64,000 nucleotides of DNA from Axinella damicornis (taxonomy: Eukaryota > Porifera > Demospongiae > Axinellida > Axinellidae): contig OZ007517.1 in NCBI GenBank assembly GCA_963931865.1, forward strand, positions 4,353,707 through 4,417,706, in the 5' to 3' direction. The position numbers were made by a program, and so were the translations under genes. Below the pieces are notes generated by a model that worked only from the letters and a program-made list of their open reading frames with translations, searched no databases and was not told where the DNA came from. Positions 1 to 10,733 of this stretch are shown piece by piece; position 1 is the first letter of the stretch; every line of letters begins with the position of its first letter.

Positions 1-1245
1 TGCCTTGTAATATAAACACGAACCGAACTACCCCAATCCGCTCCGCCAAACTCCATTGAACTGGGTCTGAACCGGAGCGCTCCTGCCCCAAGTGTAAACG
101 GAATCAAAGCCGTTGGTTGGGCGTGGACGGGAGGCATGACGGTTGTCAATAGTATCGGAACCAGACTCCGAAGGGACTGGTTTCGAAACTAGGGGTTGTC
201 ATGGTATTGTATATTGAATATGACTAGTCTTGTGAGCTGGTCTGGGCACGTGACTAGTCATGAACTTCGACTCCGAACCACACCTACATGGAGCGCTCAC
301 CTTTCTTGGTCTGTAGTGTAAGCAGGCTGCAAGACATATTACCCAAGAAATTGTCTGTGACACCACAGCTACTAGGAGCCAGAAACTGTCCTCAAAACCA
401 CTCTCAGAAAGCTGCTCCCAACCCCATAGAAGATTGCACAGGACCCACGCCCACCATCACCTGAATCTTCCTGAATGAAAGTGTATCTTTTCTTGTCGTA
501 TGCATGCTACGATGCCTGCCTCACATTGGTCACTGTAGGAAGTCATTCTACGGACACCAATAATATTTTCGAACTGATACTGTAGCTAATAATATTGTTG
601 GTTCTCTGATACTGATGTTTATCTGATTGTCGTACATCCATTCTTCTTGCATACGTTCTACTTTCACACATGCACAAATGCACCAAAATAACAGAATGTG
701 CAGTCGCTGGCACTGCCAGGCTCCTACAATGAAAAGATCACCACAAACCTGGGCCGCTCCCTGCTGGGATTCACTAGGATCAAGCACTTGGATCTCTCTA
801 GGAACGCCATCCAATCGCTAGAGGTATATATAAACCAGCAGGAATTAGGAACGACTTTATGTACTATAGCTTTTGTCATACTGCTGTTGTGTACATGTGC
901 GCATGCACATCTTAACAATAAGTGAATTGTAGCTGCTCTTCCTGATAGGGGCTGGATCACCTGAAACACTTGGAGAGACTTAACCTGTATCCTTACTAAA
1001 TGTTTGTGCATGTGTTCCCAGAGTACTAATGTGGTGGGTACTTCATTAGATGATGTGTGTACATTCCAAGTTCATGCAGGTCCAATCACCTTTAACTGCT
1101 GAAATATGGATCTCTAATTATGGGTAATTCACAATTGGGTAAAGAGCTGTTGACTGTTGCGGTGAAGCATTTTAGATCTACTCATACTCTTCTACCGGTA
1201 CCGAGGAGGGGATGAATTATTGGGACTCTGTACCATGTATCTATC

Positions 1246-1338
1246 TAGCCTCGTTCCCAGGCCTTCTCACCTCAGTGTTTATCACTTGCAAACTGCAAGC
1301 GACAAATGCTGGGGTGAGAATGCCTGAGAACGAGCCTC
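1246..1338. mobile_element. Small Mutator-like MITE in the CEP72-like intron
   Basis: TAGCCTCGTTCCCAGGCCTTCTCACC and GGTGAGAATGCCTGAGAACGAGCC are inverted ends of a 93-bp element; the target duplication is not clear. The same element is at the equivalent place in copy 2 (about 28026-28118), so it predates that duplication. Confidence 0.55.
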
Positions 1339-1542
1339 ATATCAAGGTCAATCTTAACTTGTTCCTACTGTCAGATACTATAACAACCTATCAAGCCTGA
1401 AGGAAGTATTTCGACTGAGGCATAACAGCAAGCTCACGGTACAGTAATGTTGTGTGTGTGTACACTTCATACATATGTACTAGTCTATATATAATAGCAA
1501 CAAACTCATGTTTGTAGGATCCTTCTTGATATGCAGGTTATA

Positions 1543-1710
1543 TCCCTGCCCAGTGGGATATAAGAGCCATTATATCCCGCGGGAAAGGTCAGTGCTTGAG
1601 TGGAGCCAAGGAAGTGCCAAGGACGAAGCCTGAGGCACTTCTGAGGCATAACGAAAGCACTTGCCTTTCCCAAGGGATGTAATGGCTCTTACATCCCGCT
1701 GGGCAGGGAT
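1543..1710. mobile_element. Foldback element TATATCCCTGCCCAG
   Basis: TATCCCTGCCCAGTGGGATATAAGAGCCATTATATCCCGCGGGAAAGG is mirrored as CCTTTCCCAAGGGATGTAATGGCTCTTACATCCCGCTGGGCAGGGATA, with GTGCTTGAGTGG / CGAAAGCACTTG inner arms. The copy 2 equivalent at about 28322-28494 has lost the CCCAG step of the left arm. Non-coding. Confidence 0.6.
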
Positions 1711-3213
1711 ACAATTAACTTATTATGCTTTGGCTTCTCTAAACTGAGTACACTGTGTGGTGTAGAAACTCACTGATTGCAGAGGCATCTATAACCTCTA
1801 CTTGACTGAGGTAGCAGTAGAGGCCTGAGACCTTGGCTAGACCAACAATGCTAGCTCTTCACTTTCTCTCGAGCACGCAATTGCTCACAGTATGCGCATG
1901 CGGCCAGCCACTACCCGTTATTTCCCGCAAATACTGTAAGCTGATAAGTATTCCATAGGACCCATCTCCAACCCAATGTATACAGACACCTAAGGTGGGC
2001 ATGCATAGAAGGTGTGCCAGGATGGGGGGGCCTCGTTAAATCCAGACCAGACCGGACCGGACCGGACCACAAGTGAAGTAGCAGTCTATATATGGCTATT
2101 TAGAAACCAATTTTTGCATAAAAAAAAACAACTTAGATTTAGCACAGGTAGCAAAGACACAGATTTTTCAAAGAAACTAACGGGCAGCTGCTGGTAGTAT
2201 CAGCAAATTAAAAGTAGTGTGTGTATCGCTCCTCCAGAGACTGAACATGACCTCTGTGGGTGCAGAAGGTTAAAGGTTTCATGTTGTGTGCTCACCCAAT
2301 GGCATTGCCAGCTAGGTTTCTATGTAAATAGCCATGGACTGCTGCAGTATGCATCTTTAAATTTGATTCTGAGATTGGGGAAGCTTTCCGTCACTGGTCT
2401 GGCTTTCCATTACAAATGCATCTCCTGAATACCTAAACGCAGCTACGGAATGCCTAAATGAAGCTCTGGATGATCCGTAAGTGATGCTGCACCGTTTTCG
2501 GAAACTTAGGTACGTACATACATGCAAAGCCTTGCATAATTCTTTGGAAGAAGCCTTCTTTGTCTTCAGAAGAAAATTTCTAATTCTCGGAAGATGTCTT
2601 TCGGTTTTTGGAAGAAGCCTTCTGGTTTGCGGCAAAGCTGTGCATCAAATGCATATCAGAAAATCGTTCCAAATCTCGGCATCAACTTTTACCGTCTACC
2701 CATGCAGCAACTGTGTGCTCCTTGTAGAAGTAGGGATGTGAATATTTATGTGTAATGTTGCAGGAGTTGGATCTGAGGCTCAACCCCGTCACGAAGAATG
2801 AGACTGACTACCAGCTGTTTGTGGTGCACATGTTGGTCAACCTCAGAAGGCTTGGTAAGCATGTCTACATACCTGAGCTGCTAAGTGTACCATTCTGCAT
2901 GACAACGGAAATAGCCTTGTTTGCATGTACATGTATGCTGTGTATGCTAATAGAACCAGCATTTATGTTAATAGAACCAGTAAATATTACTCTTCGACTA
3001 TACCTTTTCTTGGTCGGGCATCTTACTGTCTCCTTGCCTCTGCATCCTCGAGTGACTCAGATCAGCGCTTAGCTGCCTTAGCCCGGGCATCTTGCTGTCT
3101 TCTTGCCTCTGCATCCTTGAGTGTCTCAGATTGGCACTTAGAACATGCTCCAAAGGAAATAAGAAAATAAGAAGCTAAGTGCCCCTTGTTTTAGATAAAT
3201 AAGACCTCAAAAT

Positions 3214-4669
3214 TGTAGGAAAATTTCCTACACAAGACCTTGAAAGTGTAGGACAATTTCCTACACGAGACTTTGAAAGTGCAGGAAAATTTCCTACACA
3301 AGACTTTTCAAGTGTAGGAATTTTTCTTACACTGAATGTGCACACACCTGCACCTCTTTCAGTCACACTGATGAACATCTTTCTGCACAATATCAGTTAC
3401 ACACAAACAATAATTTATAATAACACTTTCAATTCTTCAAAGTAAATATTCTCTAGACTTCTTCTTCAGTGCCCCCTTATTTGTAAGTTGAAAGTCGTAT
3501 AGTAGTATGTCTTCAAATGTAATGGTTGAAACTGAGTCCTTAGTTGAGGGACTAAAAAATGTCAACCACTTAGGCTTGTGAGGAGCCCTCTCCTGCTCCA
3601 TCCAGTGGATTGTGAGCTGCGACTCGTAGCACGGATTTGGTGGGATGGCTTTGATCGTTCCAATTCTGGCGATGGTGGTACCAATTGTTGCCACAAGCAT
3701 CCCAACTTTCAATTCTTTCACCACGTCCCTATTTTCTTTGTGACTGTGGTTCGAGATGTTCCTATGTAAATCTGAAAAGATAGCAACATCATCATAAACT
3801 TTCTCTATGAAACGAATAGATGTATATGTAACATTTACGTGACCCTCAACAAACAACACCCCTCAGAATCAAGCACATGACCGAACATTGAATTGCACAA
3901 TGTACACTTTTCACTTGATTGATGGACAGTTTGTGTAACGTACACTACAACTTTTTCAAAGGAAGGTCATTTTGCTAGAAATGAGGGTCACCTCAATGGA
4001 AAAGAACCTAGTTGTATGAAAATACAACTTGAAGTGTAGGAAACTTTCCTGCACGCCATGCTTGTAAGTGTATGAAATGAGGGTTGATTTCCTGGAAATG
4101 AGGGTAAGTTAGCTGGGTAAGTAACATATTGGGATGAAAATGCAATTGTAACGTACAGTATAGGCAACTTCCTGCACTACATTCAATGGCGAACAGTTGA
4201 CCATGTAAAATGAATGGTATTATGGTGAAAATGAGGGTCACTTCGTTGGAAAAATTGCACACATTGTTGAAAATGTAATTGGAATTGTAGGAAACTTTCC
4301 TGCACTCCAATGAATGCAAAATGTGCGTGCACTTGTAACAGTTAATGAGGGTTGATTTCCAGGAAATGAGGGTCACTTTGCTGGGTAAAGTACATAGTCG
4401 GTAGAAAATGGAACAGTGTAGGAAACGTTCCTGCATATAAGCTTGGTAAATTGCATTGCAGTGGGTTAAATTCAATACATGTACTTGAAAGTGTAGGAAA
4501 TTTTCCTGCACAAGAGGCTATAGCTAGCGCTAAAGGCAACTGTGAATGTCAGGTATGCGTACGTGTACTTCAAAGTGTAGGAAACTTTCCTGCACACGAG
4601 GGTGAAAGCAGCTGTGAATGTCAGGTATGCGTACATGTACTTGAAAGTGTAGGAAACTTTCCTGCACAC
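3214..4669. repeat. Array of 11 near-palindromes TGTAGGAAA-N-TTTCCTRCACA
   Basis: Copies start at about 3214, 3247, 3280, 3313, 4035, 4159, 4286, 4417, 4492, 4576 and 4648. The first four are spaced exactly 33 bp; the later ones 72-131 bp. Each is an inverted repeat of about 9-bp arms (TGTAGGAAA / TTTCCTGCA). The last two sit in 72-bp direct repeats that share the lead GTGAATGTCAGGTATGCGTA. The array straddles the final exon (3771-3437) of the minus-strand transposase-like gene and fills the intron before it. It could form hairpins in RNA or serve as protein sites; function unknown. Confidence 0.75.
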
Positions 4670-7623
4670 CATCTATGTTAACAGCCAGGTAGGCATGCGT
4701 GTACTGGTACTATACATTAATACAGATACCTGCTACAGAAAGGTTGTGCAGTAAAGGTACTTACATCTGGTGGTTGCCGTTTCTCCTCAGTCAACGTTTC
4801 GACCAGTTTCTCACCAAGGACTGCTGTTGCCAGGTCACACTTATCCTCAAGATGAGGTGCGGCGGTTGCCTCTCCTTTCCACAAGGCGGCAATGGCAGTT
4901 GAAGGAGTGGCAGGTTTGTGCCTAGATGTTTGTGGAATGTATGATGAGCACAGATCGACTGCTTTTTTGATCTGAGGTTCGTCACTTGTGATTACTCCAG
5001 CAACTTCAAAGGCTTTCATACACTCCTTCGCCAACACCGCAAGTTCAGTAGTCGCTGCTTTAATTTGCGAACGAGCATCCTTCTCCAATAACTTTCTCTG
5101 AATGTCACACACTCCTCTTTGCCCAATCCACGATGTTCGTAAGTCACCTATTCCTTGGATGGTGTATGGAGACTCTCGTGCTGCTGCCATCAACTTGTGT
5201 GGTGAAACAACCTCCACCCCTGACATGTCACTACCCGTGGGATCCAAATGTGGTGGAGCTTGGACACTGCACGGACCTAGGGTAAGGTCTCTTGAGCTCA
5301 TCCAGTATCCATGTACCTGCATTCAAGTCAAAATTAGAAAGGAACTTCTATTTCAAGCACAGTAAAAAATATATACCTTCCATGTCTCGTGGTTCTGAAG
5401 GCTCCACACACTTGCAAGCATGTTCCAACCACAAATTCCACCATGACATAGCACCAGCCTTGTCCAGGTACGCTCCAATCTTCCATACGGTAGCCTCGAT
5501 CTTTCCAATGTGCTCCTGGTCAAAGCATGGCCTAATAGTACTCCGGGGCAATTGGGTTGGGACAGAGTTCCCTGCAGGGAGCAACAACAAGCCGGTCTGA
5601 GGGAGCCAAAAGGTGTCTGTACTCCACTCCTTGTAGAACGTCCGGCATTCTCCAATCTCGTTTCGCTCGAACTTGAACTGGTGTACCTTCAGGTGGTCAT
5701 ACAGGGCGGGTGTCTGATCTTTGATCCACCCCTTGGTTTCTGTCACCGAATCTAAAACCAGAACAGTAGGCTCTGGTCTGAAAGACGTCTGGATGGCCTG
5801 TTTTAGATCTTGGAGAGAAGAAGATACAGTAAATTAGGATTCGCATAAGCAAAATTAATATGCATTCGCTAAGCAGGAATTGTGAGCGCATTTGGATGTT
5901 TAAGGTGCCGGGAAATGCACGAGAACAGCTGGTCAATATCTTCATGTGTGTGTCCCACTGGCAGGAATCCAATTTTTACCTATTGCAACAACACTTCATC
6001 AAACAGAGGATACTTGTCTGATTACAAACATTTCACCCACCTTCCTGAATATACCCAATTCCACCAATAGGGCAGCAAAGGTGAGGGTGTACTTGTTCTT
6101 GTTGTCCCTGCATGTGTTGTCCATCTGCATGTACAACACTGGTGGCAAATGATCCTGTATAGAGAGATACATGCATGTAATTACGCCTTACATGCAAACT
6201 TCTGAAAAAGGTTACCTTCAAACGATTGAACACTCGCAACAGGATCTCAATCGTCAGGTTAGTGTCATGATGGAACTGACCTCAGTCTATCACCATCATG
6301 GTGCAGTGGCCATGTGCTCGCACACCAGTGATGTGTGTCTCCAGTGTGTAGCTGCCAGCCATTGCCTTGGGGTTGGAGATGATGTGGGGGATATCTGTCT
6401 TGTCTTGGTCCATCCCATCAATTATGAGACTAAGGTACTTGGATGGATATTTTTCAGATTTGTGTCGATGCTTTGCATATTTCTCTCGTTCACTCCTACA
6501 GCAAGTAATTATTTCAGTGAAGACATGCAATGTCACGAAAAGCACAAAATTATATTAAAACCTACTTCTCCAGTTGTATGTGCTTCTCCAAAATTTCAGT
6601 CAGCCAAGTCCTCACTGCAGGGTTCAGTGTCCTCTCTCGTCCTTCCTTGATTGCAGCACATATATACATCGCACTTAGAGAACCTGCTCTCCTACAGGGT
6701 CAAGATTTTTTTTGTATATAGCAAGTAGCACAGCTTAGCCTGGGCTTCTTGTTGTCTCTTGTCCGTAGAGAAGTGCTTCGTAAAGACTTAGTGAATGATA
6801 TGCTTTCCCTGACCCTCCCTCACCTTAGTTAGCACGAGAGGGAGGCTGAGACAGAGACACCAGTTGTGCAGAAATGCACACCACACAAGCCACTACCATA
6901 CTGTAATGTTAAGCCATACAATTACCTTCAGATATGTTCCCTTTTCCCTGAGGGTACTCAGCATTTTGTTCTGGGAAAACCCTTATAAGGAATCCCGTGC
7001 TGGCTGTGTGACTTGCCACAGCACAAACTCAAAGTGGAAGTCACTCCCCAGCTTGGGCTTCCCTCTTTTAGGCTTTACCCCAAATCGATGGTTCTCCACA
7101 TCTTCATAGAAGCCTAAAATCACAACCACAAGTTCACTGCATGTGTGATCTGCATATTTACTTTGAACAAGCAATACGTATGTACGTAAGATTACGTGTG
7201 TAGGAAGATTGGACTCCACCAGAACACTCAGATTCTATGTAGTGACGGCCTTCATGGTGAGCATCAATTGGGGCAAGCTTCTTGTCCTTTATCGTAGGTT
7301 GCAGTTGTTTCCCTGGCTCGGCTACTAGTGACTTGACCTTATTGACCTTTGCAGTTCTTTTCCTACGGTTCCTCCTCTTAGACCATCACGCTGCTCACCT
7401 CTCAGAAAAGCAGACCAAAAATCCGGACTAAGTCTGTTTTGCTGTCCACTGGGCACTCTCAAGCTGTATCCCTCCATCTTGCAAATGCGTATACTGATCA
7501 GAAACGGGATACCAACGTCCACAAGCTAGCGAAAGTATCTCCAAGAACAGAGACACGGATTTTCTGACCCGCCACCATTTCTAGCCTCGATCCACAGATA
7601 GGACAGACTCTCGGTCCTCTCAT
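3437..7623 (-). pseudogene. DUF7869-like, transposase-like multi-exon gene with an internal TGA
   Basis: Reading leftwards, likely exons are 7623-7513 (MRGPRVCPICGSRLE, one CxxC knuckle), 7113-6983, about 6640-6565 (RERTLNPAVRTWLTEIL), 6495-6216 (KYLSLIIDGMDQDKTDIPH..), 6154-6041 (LPPVLYMQMDNTCRDNKNKY), 5979 to about 5880 (VKIGFLPVGHTHEDIDQLFS), 5808-5377, 5316-4765 and 3771-3437 (ends KKKSREYLL, stop). The IDGMDQ, QMDN and GHTHEDIDQ motifs are those I know from multicopy DUF7869-type proteins of invertebrates. Their spaced D, D and E/D residues look like an RNase-H-fold (DDE) core, which is my inference. An in-frame TGA at 6284-6282 sits between MMVID and GQFHHDTNL, where relatives have a sense codon, and the 7113-6983 exon also runs into a stop, so this copy is probably inactive. 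The reading across exons 6495-5377 is strong; the first two exons are weak. Confidence 0.7.
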
Positions 7624-8276
7624 TTTGTCTACACTGTGAATGTGTGCGCTTTCTAAACTTGTAACTGCTTATAGTTCAAATGAACAAGATTTGGATATGT
7701 ACGCATGATGACTTTCCACGTTTGTGGAACTACGGTAATGACCCTACGTTGGTTGGATCCCCTAATACAAAGTGGCAAACCTATTGTAAGTACTGTTGCT
7801 TGACTTACTAATATTGTTACGAGGAACGACAGTAAATGCAATAGGTTACAGCATCAACATCAAAACTAGAGGTTGCAAGAACTCAGGAAAAACTGCCTAG
7901 CCTGCAACGCATGCTCAAGTACAATAATCAGCAGTTCACAGGAGTTCTGTCCGCTACTACATGTCTTTAAAATTGATGCCTGTTTGCAGAACCATTTTTG
8001 TCACTGTGCCAGATTTCCGCTACAAATGCAGCTCTAGAAGGCCTAAATGCACCTAAACGCAGCTTGGGAAGATTCTAGCTCAGAAAAAGCCCTCCAATTT
8101 TCAAAAGAAGTTTTCCGATTTGCAGCGGAATCATGCCACAAACGCATGTAAAACAACAATCTGAGGGTCGGTGTCATCGTGTACCATACACATATTGCCA
8201 CCTTATACATGTACTTATAAATATGGCTTCTAGTATGTACAGATGTGATCGAATGTGTGTGTGTTACATTCTGCAG

Positions 8277-10702
8277 GTTCTCATACCTCCTTTTATGAAA
8301 GGAGTTTTGGAAATCATCCGTTGCAGTGGTGAGTGCATGTTTTTAAGAACCCTTAGTATAATATTCCTACGTAGTACTCTTTCTCTCACTCTGTCTGTCT
8401 TTCCTCTGCTCTCTTGGTTTCTTCTTTCTAATTACACTCCTGGTAGGGGAAAAATTGTGCCGCGTAAATAATATAATTAATTTTTATAATATAATGTTTG
8501 AGTACTTAGAATTGGCCTACAGAGATTCTGACTACACCGCCATGATCGCCATCATGTACTGAACTGAATGTAAAAAGTTGGTGCTGAAACTCACCTTGGT
8601 GGTGGAGATAGAAGCCCTTTTGTCTCGCCGTGGCTGCCATTGCTCGAGCACTCTCTTCGACTTCCGGTGGCAGTACCGTTCTTAGGAAAGGCACACGAAC
8701 ATTCTGACCACACGGCCGTGATCGCTGTCGTTCACTGACGCTTACATGCCGAAACTCACCGTGCTGGCTAAGTTGTGAGTGCTGTAATAATGTCTTGTCT
8801 TCCTTTTGGTCGCCATCGCTCGCGATCAAGAGCGTGGCCACGTGGCATGTGCGTTAATTGGAACGTTTTGCAATACTTACGCATAGCTCTATGGCTTGCG
8901 CTACGGCAGGTTGCTACGCGGCTACTTTATGAATGGTACTTGAGAGCACTCTAAATAATTTCTGATCTTCCTTGTATATAGCTATCATGGTGATGTGTGA
9001 TAATTGGAACGAACTGTCACACTTAGCTTGTGCTACTGTTCAACCGCGGCTACCAGGAGTGCGGTTGCCCCTCGATCTATTAAAGTTGTAAAACGAAAGT
9101 ACACATCTACATGTAGGTTGAAAACATATAATCAAAATTGGCAGTATATACATAGGTCAGGGTTTCATGCTTGGGGAGGGGGAAGGGGGATTCCCCCCAA
9201 GAATTCCCAGATGCTGCAATAAGAATATTAACATTATAGGCACATGCATAATAGATTTATAATTACGAGGGGCAACCGCACTCCTGGTAGCCGCGTTGCA
9301 ACCGGTTGCAGCTCGACGATAGCGCATAGGTATTGCAACACATTCCAATTAACGCACATGCCACGTGAGGACCTTGAGCGCTCGCGTCGATCGATTGAGC
9401 TGAGTCAGCAATGGCGGCCCAAGGAGATCGAGAAGACAAGAAACTAGTTATACAGCGCTCACAACTTCGCCAGCACGGTGAGTTTTGGCATGTAAGCGTC
9501 AGTGAACGGCAGAAACTTCGCGTGCCTTTCCTAAGAACGGTACTGCCACCGGAAGTCGGAGAGAGCGCTCGAGCAATGGCGTCCACGGCGAGACAAAAGC
9601 GCTCATATCTCCACCACCAAGGTGAGTTTCAGCTCCAAAATTGTACGGTTGGGACAGTGCATGATAGCGATCATGAAGGTGTAGTCAGAATCTTCGTAGG
9701 CCATTCCTATCACTCGAACGAATTAATTATATTATATTTTATTAGATTATATTAGATTATATTAGATTACGCGGCACAATTTTTCCTATACCAGGAGTGT
9801 AATCAACAATTTTCTCCTTAATGAATGTTACGTGACCAAGGGCACACCAAGCCGCCAAAAGATGCACCCTTCGGCGGCGAGGTGCAACCTTGACGTGACT
9901 GAAACATCATCAGTTACTTACCACCTGGGCTCACCAGAACCACTCTCAGATGGTGGCCTAAATTTATGAAGTTTCTTGGGGGCCAGACCCCCCACAACTA
10001 GCAGTGTACTTCACACTAGGAATGCTGTGATAGTTGTGACAATGTAGGTAACATGTTGTACCTACCCTACCATGTGTGTATACTGTAGATGCATGAACCT
10101 GACGATGAAACATGCATTTACTCTTGTTTCATGCAGGGGAGACTTACTCTGAGGTGAAGGAAGATTTCTTTGCCTTCAACAAAATCCCGAGGATCCTGTT
10201 CACACACAAAGCAAGGTATTCTCTTCAAGATATGCATCGTCTGTCATACGTATAAGTCCCATGTGACTCCTTTTGCTGTGGCATTTGCCCCCCTTGTAAA
10301 TGTTCTGACCCCCTTAGAGATTTCAAACCCAGACCCCCTAAATGGGGCATTACTGCGCACTATTCAACCCCCCCCCCCCCCCCCCGAACTTCATATTGCA
10401 AACCGGATGCCTTCTTCACAGTACAAAGGTTACTTTCAAAGAAGTGGAAGGTTTCTTGTGAAGAACACTAGGTTTTGCACATGCGTCGGTTTCAACATTT
10501 CTGGAGGTTCATTTAGGAAAGTTTTCAGGGGCTTCATTTAGGTCCTGCAGAGAACTCCATTTGCAGTATTGGAGATTGGGTGGAGTAGCAGAAATGGTTT
10601 ACGAAATTAATGTGATGTCATCTATTGAGGGTTGGTGCTCTTTTGCGAGACAACACTACAAGACATGCACGGTATGCATCTTTGAACGAGTGCCCCCCCC
10701 CC

Positions 10703-10733
<31 letters not shown>

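Larger units (their letters stand above)
695..2854 (+). pseudogene. CEP72/LRRC36-like leucine-rich repeat gene, copy 1 (LRR exons only)
   Basis: Four exons join in phase: 695-823, 949-986, 1375-1438 and 2764-2854, each with AG acceptor and GT donor. The product has LRR repeats containing RIKHLDLSRNAIQSLE, LKHLERLNLYYNNLSSL and ELDLRLNPVTKN, then DYQLFVVHMLVNLRRL. This order, with the DLRLNP..DYxLFVVHxL cap, is the N-terminal LRR block of CEP72/LRRC36, proteins of centriolar satellites and centrosomes. The first exon would lie before the window and the exons after the LRRs are missing here, because similarity to the other copies stops near 2985. The acceptor of 695-823 lacks the extra AG seen in copy 2 at 27465-27468, so it would be out of phase with a first exon like that at 23957. 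Probably a partial or non-functional copy; the family assignment is firm. Confidence 0.72.
1..2985. repeat. Segmental duplication block X, copy 1
   Basis: Near-identical to 26795-29770, to parts of 41650-44218 and, from about 1717 on, to 48770-50480. Similarity stops at GAACCAGTAAATATT (about 2985), where the other copies read GAACCAGTATTAAT. The block carries CEP72-like exons 2-5. A diverged piece of its 2390-2640 part recurs near 8010-8130. Confidence 0.85.

Noticed and set aside
3214..3331. Four palindromes at 33-bp spacing, CRISPR-like at first sight
   Set aside because: Spacers are only about 14 bp and similar to each other, the genome is eukaryotic and there are no cas genes.
8506..8841. 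Open frames inside the CACTCCTGG elements
   Set aside because: Frames differ between the five copies and have no transposase motif, so I treat the elements as non-coding.
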